Position numbers and translations under genes: made by a program | Notes under the pieces: model-generated | What the model saw: only the letters and a program-made list of their open reading frames with translations | Told to the model about the DNA's origin: nothing | Databases searched by the model: none | Source of the DNA: Paraescarpia echinospica | Lineage: Eukaryota; Annelida; Polychaeta; Sabellida; Siboglinidae | Direction: 5' to 3' | Assembly (NCBI GenBank): GCA_020002185.1 | Contig: CM034536.1 | Location: forward strand, 11,106,877 to 11,170,876 | DNA length: 64,000 nt | Shown: positions 43,401 to 55,400 of the stretch, in pieces | Layout: each line of letters starts with the position of its first letter | Numbering within the stretch: the first letter of the stretch is position 1

Positions 43401-46400
43401 AAAGCGCCCAAATGCAGAAAATACACAAAATGCTACGAACAATCGAACAATCGTCTAGTGTAAAGTTCGAACCCTAAAACCGGTAAGAAGAGTAATACAT
43501 AAATTCCTGAAAGGATATTATTCCAGATGCAAGCCCTCTAGGCCTACGCTATAGCAGCTAAGTAGTAATGAGGTTGTCGGCAACACCGGTCATGACCCCA
43601 GATCAAAGGCTTTTTTGCTTTTTATAAGTAGAATTCCTACGTTTTTTAGCAGTAATGTTTTAGTAGATGTCAAAAAAAAAAAGTGATTGATGGGTTTCCT
43701 TAGAAAGAGTGTGTCGACATCTAGTGATTAATCAGGTACTAATTAGGTAAATAATTAGGGTAATTACGTACTAATTAGTAACAAACGAGTAGCGCATTCA
43801 CTAGAGGGCAGCACTAGCAATAAGCTAAAAATAGTAATTACTCATTTAGTGACTAATTAGGGTAATTAAATACTAATTAGTAATAAGTGAGTAGTGCAAT
43901 TATTGGAGGAGAACGTTAGCAATAACTAAAAATAGTAATTATCAACTAGTTAGTATTAATTAGGTATACGGGGATGTGGGGAAGGTTCTAGAAGCTTCTA
44001 GGCTGTAACGCGGTGCAGTGCCGTGCCTGGTGGATCAGCGAGGTTAATCGGACGGATTAGTTTACGCGTCGTTGTGCCTGGCGCACTGGAGATCAGGAGG
44101 TTAATCGGGTGGCCTAGTTTTCACGACTCACTGGCGAATGGGGTATCGTATGTCAGTGTGCGCTGTTGGAGTTTATGCAGTATGAGCGTTGTTTGTAGGA
44201 AGGCCGGAGAAATGTTTATTTCGGCTGTCATCTGGCCGTGCGCCAGTATGCGCGGCGTAATAGGCAGGCGCGTTCGGTAACAGCTGATGTTTGGTAACAG
44301 CTGATACGCGTGCATCGGCGTTGCAATATCATTATAGCAGCTGGGGGCCGGAGCTGTCAGAATAAGTTGGGCTGTGCGCAGCGACACATATGCGCGTGCG
44401 TTAGGGTTGTGGCGTTGGAGACCGCTGGGGATTGGTGTATTGGCTGTCAGAGCTGGCTGTGTACAGCAACGAATTAGTTGGAATATAGGCAGCAGTTGGA
44501 ATGGTGTTATGCGTGTATGAGTTGGAATGCTGGTGGCGCGCATTATGCGAAAAGAAACACAGAAACAGCAATAAACGGTGAGAAATAAATTTTATTGGTA
44601 TGAAGTATACAGATGAACGGTGATTTTATTATGAAGATGGGGGCGGCGGAAAGCGTTGAAGGGGGTGATAATCGGGTGGTGGTGGTGGGCCAAATCCGTG
44701 GCGACCGGGTGGCTGTGCATGGTAACTTAAACGGACGGAAAGATGGGCTGGAATTGGTGGAGCGAATACTTGAGGAGGTGGAAATATTGAAGCAAATGAG
44801 AAGGGTTGCGTGAAAGTTTCGTGTTCTTCTGTTTGGGGGTTGTCTGCAGGTGTGGCTAGAAATAATAAAGGTTCATCGTCGGTGCTGTCGCTGTCGCTGT
44901 CGAAGTTTTCTGTGTCGTGTTGTTGTTGTTGTTGTTGTGGTTCGACGGCTAAGGTTGGGCGGCTGCGTGGAGGTGGTGACGAGGCGAAGCTGACTGGGCG
45001 AGGTGTAGGTTCAAAGAAGTGTACCACAACGCCCCGGCCGATGGCGTATCTTCGATCAGTTAGTTCAGGGGCGATCACGAAGAAGTGCCTTCTGTGGTGA
45101 AAAGGAAAGTTCAATTAGCGTCGGGGTAGCGCTTACTGGCGCGCGAGGTTCGGCCTAGTGGGTGGCCATTCCGGTGAGTGTGGTTGGCAAGGGTTACCGC
45201 CATACGGAGTCGCTCGACTAGTTCGTGTGCCACGACCAATAGGCGAACACTGTGGGAGAAGGAAAAGTGTTATTAAGGGTCGGTAGTGTGACGTCGGCGA
45301 CGTCCAAGGAACAATGTGGCCCCAGGCCTATCGGCGCGCGGGGTTCTATCAATCATAATCATATCGCTTGGGCTCAAATTTATTCTTGATCTATTAACGA
45401 ATCCATTTCGGTGTGAGGGGCGCGCAAGGGATTGCCCCCGCCCTATATGCAGTGTATCGAATCCGGCGATGTTTCGCCTGCAAGTATGAAAAAGTATTAA
45501 AGTGCGTCTGTTTTAGTGGGGGGCTGTAAAAAAAAGCAGTATTCATTAAGTCTGTAACGGGGCGTTTGTAAATAGCCTTTTAGTGGGGCGCACGTTAATC
45601 TGGAAAAGCAGCTATAGTGTTTATCAAAAGTCCGTAATAGGCGTCTGTAAATAAAGGTAAATTTTGAAAAAAAAGCGGTCTGTAAATGGGAAGCGTTATT
45701 TAGTTAGTATCGTTGAACGTACCTTTCTCCGGGGCGTTGGTGTTGGGGTCGGGTAGGAGGCGGTGCAGCACTATTTCCGGCGGCTTGGGGAATCGGCGCA
45801 GCGCTATTCCCGGCGTCTTGGGGAGGTGGCGCGCTGTAAAAAAAAAAAAAATGTGTTAGTTAGTGAACGTTATAAAAGAAAGCAGTAATGTGTGGAAAGC
45901 CAGTGTTAGTTGAGTTAGCAAAACGTACCTGTTTTGTGGTTGTTGGGGGTTGGCCGCATAATTGTGAACTTGGTCGGTCGGCTCCATATGATAAATGAAT
46001 TGCGCAGTTGTTGCGCCGCTGTTTTGCGCGCGGTAACGTGTAGCGGCCTAGACACGTACGCCGTAGCCTTACATAAGGTGCTGACGTCACTGTTTATATA
46101 ACGCGCTTATGTAACTGTTTGTAAGTGTTTAGAACGGACGTTAAAGGTGAAATGCGCGCAAACTAAGCGGTCTATAATAGTCAGTGGGGACTAGAGAATC
46201 GTATGGTAAGCTTATATTAGAAAATAAAAGCGGCCTTCTGTTTATGCACTAGGCTGACCGAGAGGTTTTTTCTGTTTTAGTAACCTTGTAAGAGTCGGCT
46301 CTTTTGTGGCGCGCGTGCGCGCGCTCACGGGGGCCGCGTGCGGGCCGCGTGCAAAGCGCTTATATAGGGGGCCGGGCGGAGAACGTCTATGTATCGTCGC

Positions 46401-49400
46401 TGTGGTGTTGTTACCGTTGCAGTAACTTTGTGTGTTGTTGCCGTTGCAGAGCGTTGTTGATCATATCGCCGCCACCTGCTCACGGAGAGGCTCCACCAAA
46501 GAAGAGCAGCAAGTTGAAGGAGGCTCCAACGGTCGCGGTGGCGTCTGGTGGCAAAACGAAACCTTCTTCGGAGGCCAGCGCGAAGGAGCTTCCGACTGCG
46601 GACGTGGCGCCTACTAAGCCGGCGTCGTCTTTCGAAGCCGTGGTGAGTGCGGACGCGCTGACGTCCGAGGTATCGTTGAAAGAGTTCGTGCTAGCCTGCG
46701 ATGGCACGTATAAGATTGTCACGCCCGTAACAATCGTTGGCGTGGCTTGGAAAAGTAAATGCACGTACATCGGCTGTGACGTTTGCAAGCGCAAAGTGCG
46801 AGGCCTTGAAAGCGGTGGTCGGGTGTGCGCTGTACACGGTGTGCAGGCAAAGGCGAAGACGTATTTTTCGGTGCGCGTCATGGTGGAAGACGAAAATGAC
46901 GCCGACACTGAGGCCAGCATTTGGATCACGCTGTTCGACGAAGCGATATCGTCGATCGGCGATTACGATGCCGAGCATGTGTCAGGCCTGTTGCCAGACC
47001 AGTTAGTTGCGCAGTAGCTTTGTGGCGAGCCTGGTTGGCACAGTCTTGGAGCTGACCGTGCACAAGGTCGTGTGGGGTGGCATACTGGACACGTATACTG
47101 TCCGTGATGTACGGGTCGTGTCGAAGAAGGCGAGCGAACCCGGCGTATACGCTGTTCACGCTTGAATGACTAACGTTTGGCTATTGTTCTGTAGGACGTT
47201 GTAATTGCCGCTGCGTTGCGTGGAATTATAGATGCTGCTGACGAGTGCGCGCCCCCTGCCGAGAAGCGCGCTAAGAAGGAAACGACGCCTCGACCATGCT
47301 TCGCTGACGCCAACACTCCACCGCCGCCCTCGCTGACGAGAGAAGAAGCGATGCCGTACTGGCCGTGCGCGCCTGAGGCGGAAGACACGCAGCCCATTCC
47401 ACCGCACGCGCCGGTGAGCGACGCCGCGACGCCCACGTACGTTGCATTAACCCCGGTGGTGGCGACAGCAGAAGCAGCAGCCGTGCCATCGCCTTCACTG
47501 CCTCTGGACGTGTTGCCGGTTTCGTCGGAGGACTTTATTCCGTGGGCCCGCAACAAACATCAACAACGCCCTGTGATCGTGGGCACGCTTCAGTCCGACT
47601 CGGAATGGAGCGTTTTGCACTCGTACGCCGGCCGGCAGCGCTGTATGATGTCCACGTTTGCCGAGCTAATTGGCGAACGAGTGATGGACACCGCGCGCCA
47701 AGAATGTGGTGAGTGCCCTCCAGAGGAGGGGTGCCCCTTCGTTCACACGTGCGGTTACAGGGGAAGGAAGCCGAGCCGACGGTACAAAATTCTGTACGAA
47801 AACGTGGCGGCACTGAATGTGTGCTTTTTTTCAATATCACTCGACAGCTTTCTGCAGCAGACGTTGTTGCTGCCCGCTATTCGTATACTCTCGGTACTGG
47901 AGGAGCGTTGCGTGCGCGGCGATCGCGCCTCGGAGGGCTCCCCCATGCGCCAGGTAGCCGACCGGCTCATGGGAACGGATTGGACGGCGCCGTTCGATCG
48001 TTCGCTGTTGGAGGTCGCCGTGCAGCATTATCTGTTGAAAAGGGCATGCCTCGTCGTCTGAAAGGGCGACGTTTTCTCCGCCGAACGCTTAATATGTATT
48101 TTTGCCGATGAACATTTAGTAATTGAACATTATATTTTGCATTTCGCTATGGCATAAAGCCTTATTATTATTATTAGGTACGCCGATGAACATTAGCAGG
48201 GGCGAATTGAACATGGCATAAAGCCGATGAACATTAGCAGGGGCCGAATTAATCGAGCGGCCTATGGTCCGCTGTTGTGGCCGTAAAGCCTTATTATTTA
48301 CTCTGCTGTGGCATAAAGCCCGCCGAACGCTTAATATGTATTTTTGCCGATGAACATTATATTTGCATTTCGCTATGGCCTAAAGCCTTATTATTATTAT
48401 TAGGTGCACATTAGCGGCCTATAATCCGCTGTTGGAGGCGTAAAGCCTTATTATTTACTCTGCTGTGGCATAAAGCCTCTTTACTGTTTACCGTGGCATA
48501 AAGCATTACTGTGGTGCTGTAGTAGTACGATGCTGCTTAATAAAACGTATGAAAACAAAACAATTCCCGCCCCCTGTCGTTGCCATTCGACGCCATCCAA
48601 AAAAAAAACACGTTGCTGACATTCATTAAGCTCCAGCGCCCAATGCTGATACCGAACGCCTGTCCAACTAGCGCACAAAACACTCCGCGTATCCTGGCGC
48701 AGCTGACAGCCGAAATTTCTCCTACAAAACGTAAACAAAAACTTTGCCGCTTCCTCGGTCCATCGGCAGGCACAGCGCTGCCACCTGTCGGCCACCACAA
48801 AAACGTTGCTGCCCTGTCGGCCACGAAAACAAAAAAAACTTTGTCGCTGCTGCTGCCTCGGTGGTCCACGGACGACGAGCCAGCAGTGCCGCCACCTGAC
48901 GGTCAGGAGAAAATCGCCGCCGTCGCCGTTCAGAAAAAGCTCCCCCTAGCGGTCGTTAGGCGCGACGGCGGCCTTATAAGTGGTGTCGTCGCGCTTCGAC
49001 ATAGTTAATAGCGTTCCGAATACGCGCCTAGAACGAAAGTTCCGACGATGCACGCGTGTCCGAAATGCGATCGATCGTTCGTCCGACTTTTTCATTTGAC
49101 GCGGCATCTGAAAACATGCGGCAGCAATGATCACGTGTGCCCGAAATGTGATCGATCGTTCGATCATCACAGTAGTATTTAGCGGCATCTGCAAACTTGC
49201 GGCGTCGTCAATGAGGTGTGCCCGAAATGCAATCGATCGTTCGACAGGCAGGCCGATAGGTTGCACCATTTATGTCGCGATGACGACGTCGACGACGACC
49301 TACAGAGCGTCGTGCGCGACCACTGGGCGAGCATCCGTACGTATGTGGCGCGCGGACCCGTCCAATCTAGGTATAATTTCCATTTGTCCGGCCACTGGGA

Positions 49401-52400
49401 CACGGCCGCACACGAAGCCCAACTACGACTGATGTTCGAGGCGCAGACTCGGGCTTTTAAAATAAACTTATTGTACAGGTTTATCCTTCGTCACAGGGAG
49501 ACGGGCCGACTCCGTTACTACCATTCTTCGTGTAACTGTTGCGGACGCTATCTCGAGTCGCCCGTCCTCGTTTCCGACGCCGCGTCGTTCGAACGCTTCC
49601 TCGACGCAACCCGGCAGCCCGACGTTCTGCAGTACGTGATCGCGCAGCGACCCGATTCGGGGTGGATCGCCGTGTTGGTAACGAACGTTACGTACTTCCT
49701 CAACGCCATCATCAACCATCCTATCGGGTGCGCGCGCCAGCAGCGCCTCCCCGACTATCTGCGCCACAACGCGGGGCTCGTTAGCCTAGTGAACGATCGC
49801 CACAGCCGTCCGTACGCCGACAACCTGTGCCTCTTCCGCTGTCTGGCGCTGCATCGGGGCGCCGACTTCCGCGCTGACGATTTGACGACCGCCGCCTTAA
49901 GGCCGGCGTCCCGCTGAACGAATTCGACCGGGTGGAGGCGGCCTTCGAAACGAATGTGACCGTGTATCGGTTGACGGCGGAGGGCGCCGCCGCCGAAGTG
50001 GTCCGCCGCTCCCCCCATCGCTAATTGACCACCATCAGCATCTACGTGGACGAACGCCTGCGCTACTACCCGTACAGGGCGACGTACGATTTTGAGTGCT
50101 ACTTCGACGATCACGACCTGCGGCGGACAGCGCCAAATGCCGGTGGATCGCGCAACACGAGCTACTCAGCGTGAGCGTCGCCTCGAACGTCCCCGGGCAC
50201 GAGACGGCGCGCTGCTTCGTCACGTCCGGCGATTCGGGCGAGCTCGCGAAGCGCCTGATCGACGCCCTGGAGGCCATGAGCGAGGCGGCGTGCGCGGCTC
50301 TGCGGCCGTCGTTCGACGCGACCTTCGAGGCGATCGACGCGCTCGACGCCGAATGGCGGGCGCACGCGACGGCGGCGGAGGCGGCGCGCGATCAGAACCC
50401 GTACACGGTGCTCGTCGACCGCCTGTGGATGCACCTGCGCCGCCTCCCCGTCCTCGGCTTCAATTCGGGGAAGTACGACTTGAACGTTATTAAGAAATAT
50501 CTGACGCCCCTGTTCATGACCGGCGAGGCGCAGAGCATCTCGTCGGCGTTCACGATCAAGCGTCAGAACAACTTCATGTGCCTGACGACGGCGACGCTCA
50601 AGTTCCTGGACATCACCAATTACCTGGCCCCCGGCGTCAGCTACGCCAGGTTTCTGAAGGCCTACGGCTGCGAGGCGACGAAGGGGCACTTCCCCTACGA
50701 GTACCTCGACGACCTGCAAAAACTGGACGAGACCCGGATGCCGCCGCGCGAGGCCTTCTACAGCCGCCTGAAGCACGAAGGCATCTCCGCCGCCGAGTAC
50801 GAGAGTTGCGCGCGGGTATGGCGCGACGAGGGGATGACGACGCTGCGGGACTACCTCGTGTGGTATAACAATAGGGACGTGGTGCCGATCCTGGAGGCCG
50901 TCGACAAGCAGTTGGTCTTCTATCGGCAGCGCCTCATCGACATGTTCAAGGACGCCATCAGCGTGCCGGGCCTGACGCTGCTGTACCTGTTCAACGATCT
51001 GCCGTCGTCGCTCCACTTTACGCTCTTCAATGAATCGAACAAGGACCTGCACCGGCTCCTACAGTCGCAGATCGTCGGCGGACCCTCCATCATTTTCGCG
51101 CGCTATCACGAGGCCGGCGTCACCGCCCTTCGGCGGGAGGAGTACGGTGAGTCGGCGCACCCCTGCCGCTCGATTGTCGGCTTCGACGCAAACGGCCTCT
51201 ACCTATGGGCGATCACACAGGAGATGCCGACGGGCTGGTACACGCGCCGGCGCGCGGACAACGCCTTTCGGCCGGAGCGCGTGCACCGCTACGGCCGCCT
51301 GGCCGTCGAGTGGCTGACATGGGAGGCGGCGCGGACGTGGGCGCACATACGTCACCAACTCAACGGGCGCGAGAAGCGCGTCGGCAAGTACCGGGTCGAC
51401 GGCTGGTGTTGCGCGACGCGGACGGCGTACCAGTTCCAAGGGTGCTTCTTCCACGGCTGCCCGTGCACGGGAAGGGAGACGAACGCGGTGAACGGCAAGC
51501 CGATGAGCCAACTGTACGCCGAGACGGCCGCCGTCACGGCCTACCTTCGGCGCTTCGTCGCCGTCGTCGAGATGTGGGAGTGCCAGTGGCGCGCGACGAG
51601 ACCGCCGCCGCCGCCGCCGCCGCCGCCGCGGAGGTGGACCGGCGCCGGCGGCGCCGTGACGCGGCCTACGATCCTGAAGGCCGTGCTCGACGGCACGCTG
51701 TTCGGCCTCGTCGAGTGCGACATCGCCGTTCCGCAGGTACTGCGCGACGCCTTCGCCGAGATGCAGCCGATCTTCAAGAACGCCTACATCGCGCGCGACG
51801 ATCTCAGCCCGTTCATGCGTCGCTACGCCGAAACGCACGAGCTCCACGCCCGGCCTCAGCGCACGCTCGTGGGGAGCTTCTTCGGCGCCAAGATTCTGCT
51901 CGCGACGCCGCTACTGCGGTGATATCTGCGGCACGGCCTCGTCGTCGAGCGCGTCTACCAGATCGTCGAGTACGAGCAGGTCGCATGCTTTCGCCCCTTC
52001 GGCTACACGGTCTCCACCGCGCGACGCGCGGGCGACGCCGACCCCGACAAGGCCATCATCGCCGACACGTTTAAACTGCTCGGCAACAGTTCCTACGGGA
52101 AAACGATCACGCGCGTCGACCTGTACCGCGACATCAAGTTCTGCACGTCTGCCGGCGCCGCGACGCTGATCAACAATCGTCGCTTCCGTCAGCTCGACGT
52201 CGTCGTCCCCGACGGCCTCTATGAGGTGGCGCTGAACAAGCGAACCGTCCGGTACGCGCTGCCCGTCCAGATCGGCTACTTCGTCTATCAGTACGCCAAA
52301 CTGCGCATGCTGGAGTTTTATTACGATTTCATCGCCGCCTACATTCCGCGCCCCCTATTCCAGTACTGCGCGATGGACACGGACTCGGCGTATTTGAGCC

Positions 52401-55400
52401 TCGCGGGGCGCGGCCTCGACGAGCTCGTGGCGACGGCCAAGCGGGAACACTACTTTCGACACCGCGGCGAGTGTTTCCCGTCGGAACACTGCGACGCGCA
52501 CGCGGAGGCGTACGTGCGGTGCCGGCTGGCCGGCCGAGCGTGGGACGCGCCCGACGAGTGTTGCGCGCGTCGGCGCCAGTACGACAAGCGAACGCCGGGC
52601 CTCTTCAAAGAGGAATGGTCCGGCCGCGGAATCGTCGCGCTCTGCAACAAGACGTACTACTGTTTCGGCTGCGACGGGGACAAGTACAGTACGAAGGGCC
52701 TGAGCAAGCGTCAGAACGACGTGGACAAGGACGCCTTCCTCGGCGTGCTGCGCAGCCAACGGAGCGCCGGCGGCTGGAACCGCGGCTTCCAAGTGAAGGA
52801 GTCGTCCGTGCTGACGAACATTCAGGAGCGCGCGACGTTGAGCTACTTCTACACCAAACGTCGCGTGCTCGACGACGGTGTCACCACGGCGCCGATACTC
52901 GTATAACGAGGGACCTCCCTCCCTCCCTCCCTCACTACCCCTAGGGGTAGGGACCTACCTAGGGACCCCTAGGGGTAGGGACCTACCTAAGGACCCCTAG
53001 GGGTAGGGACCTACCCCTAGGGAATGTATGTATGTATGTGTGTACGAATAAAAATGTCAACTCTCGGTACAGTTTTCATCGTTTTATTTACTACAACAAC
53101 AACAACCTCACTACTTCGGTAATAGCAAGCGATAATAGGCGGCCGAACGGGCACCGGAAGCCGGTTAGCGGTTTCGCAATAAGAGCAGATAGGCGACGCG
53201 CTACAATACAACCTCACTACTTCGGTCTTGCCTGCCTAGCGCGGCGAGGAGCCCGCGACCGGCGGGTCCGATAAAGTCGGTTCGGCAAGCAAGCGATAAT
53301 AGGCAAGCAAGCGATAATAGGCAGCGTTCAATGCGGCTTTAGCCAGTCGAATACGTGACAGTCGTTGGCCACCCCATCGGGGCCGAACAGGCACTGGAAG
53401 CCGCTTAGCGGCATTCCGCGGCATCGTAAGAGCAGGTAGGTGACGCAATATTGTCCGCACACGTTAGATACGCCGCTCTGCAGTCTCTTGTCGTTGTACG
53501 TCCACGAATCGCAGTTGCGGCTCAGGAAGTCGCGGAAGTCGGCGTGGCGTGGCGGACGGCCGTACGAATCGAACTACTCGCCTCGCTGGTCGGCGTCCAA
53601 GTAGACGGCCACCCAGTGCTCCCCCGGTTCGTCGCCGTCGTCGGTGTTGCACACGAACGCCGTCGGGTAGGCGGTGAGCCGCCGCCCCGGCAGCTCGTCT
53701 TTGGGCACGACGCCCACGACGATGTTTTTAGTGTACGCGTCGATCGGCAGGCGACGTATCAGCTGAAACGTGTCCATCTCAGAAGTCGTACACGACGTTC
53801 CGGTTCTTGTCGACTTCGAGCACCGTCTCGAACTCCCCGTACACGACGACGTTCACCATCCGGGCGAGCGCGAGCGCGAAGTGGATCTCGGCGCGCAGGT
53901 TCCCCGTACGCATGACGTTGAAGTGTTCGCCGTCGCAGCAGTCGGGCGACAGGTCGAAGCCGAATATGGTGTAGCCGTTGCCGAATTCGCCGCGCGTCAC
54001 GTCGAACACCTCGTCCTCGTACGCCTTCCCCGTCGCGGCGAACAGGTTCGTGTAGCTTCGGATGTAGCGCCGATGCGCGAAGTCCGGCTGCAGCGGCATG
54101 CTCGGCATCTGGCGTTCTTCGACGAAGAGGGCGAATAAGTTTATGTCGTTGTGCTTCGCGTTGAACGGGTTTTTATCGTAGGCCCCGTTGTAGGCGTCGT
54201 TGTCGATCAGGCATATGAACACGCGTCTCGGGAGCGTGCCCAGATAGACGTTCTCGTGCGTGTGCGACATCGTGCCCTGCGGTATCGAGAACACCTTGCA
54301 GTCGACGCGGCGCATCGGATACTTGGCCGTCCCGCGCGTCAGCGCCTTGATGTGGCCGAGCTGGACGGCCGGGTTCAACTTGACCTTGCGCGCCTGCAGG
54401 TAGGCCTCCAGCAGAAAGATCTTGAACCCCGGATCGGCGACGTCGCCTATGAGCGCGACGGCGTCCTTGATTCGCACCAGTCGCATCTTCACGTCGACGC
54501 CGTTCAACAGGCACCGGTTTTGCATGAGCACGTCGACGTGCAGGCGTCCTATCATGTCGAACTCGCGGCTGTCGTGTATGAAATCATGCCGATGCGAGTA
54601 CCCGCCGTTGTTGTTGATCGTCGACTCCATGCGCCCGGCGGTGTCCTTGCACCACAGGTCGGCCTCGAGCTGCGACTTTTTGGCGTCGGTCCCGTAACTG
54701 AGCAAGGTCTCGATGTAGGCCCGATACGGGTACGTATTCGTCGACGGCGTCACGAGCGTGCCGTTCAGCGTCACGTCGACCTGACCGAACATCGAATGCA
54801 GGAAATTGTTGACGGGCGCCACGACGCTGTCGTTCGCGAGAGCGGTGCCGTCCCCCTTCACCACCTTGACGCGCACGTACAGTCTAACGGACGACAGGTC
54901 CAGATAGTCGTCTCCGGAGCCCGGAATGAGAAACCCGATAGGGCCGCCAGCGTCGAGGGCCGTCAGCGGCTGGTGATCGATCCACTGACCGCTCTCGATG
55001 CTCGTCTGCGTCGTCGGAACGCTGAACAGGTCCAGTTCGGACTTTACGCCCTCGCACGACTGCCGATGCACGAACGCCATCCTGCGGCGCTGGAAAATAC
55101 GTCTGCTTCTTTCGGCGGCGCCTCCTCTTACTGGCCGTCGCCGGTTTGCCGGGCGGCTTTATGTATCGTCGCTTTTTGGTAGGCGGCTGCGGGCGGGGAT
55201 TCAGCAGTAACTGAGCAGGGTCTCGATGTAGGCCCGATTCGGGTACGTATTCGTCGACGGCGTCACGAGCGTGCCGCTCAGCGTCACGTCGACCTGACTG
55301 AACATCGAATGCAGGAAATTGTTGACGGGCGCCACGACGCTGTAGTTCGCGAGAGCGGTGCCGTCCCCCTTCACCACCACCTTGGCGCGCACGTACAGTC

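Noticed and set aside
44121..44543. 140-aa minus-strand ORF at the Maverick B left end
   Set aside because: Low complexity, no domain, built from local repeats and not matched in copy A.
48580..49008. 142-aa plus-strand ORF before polB of Maverick B
   Set aside because: Composed of repeated promoter-region sequence and overlaps the TATA box; no counterpart in copy A.
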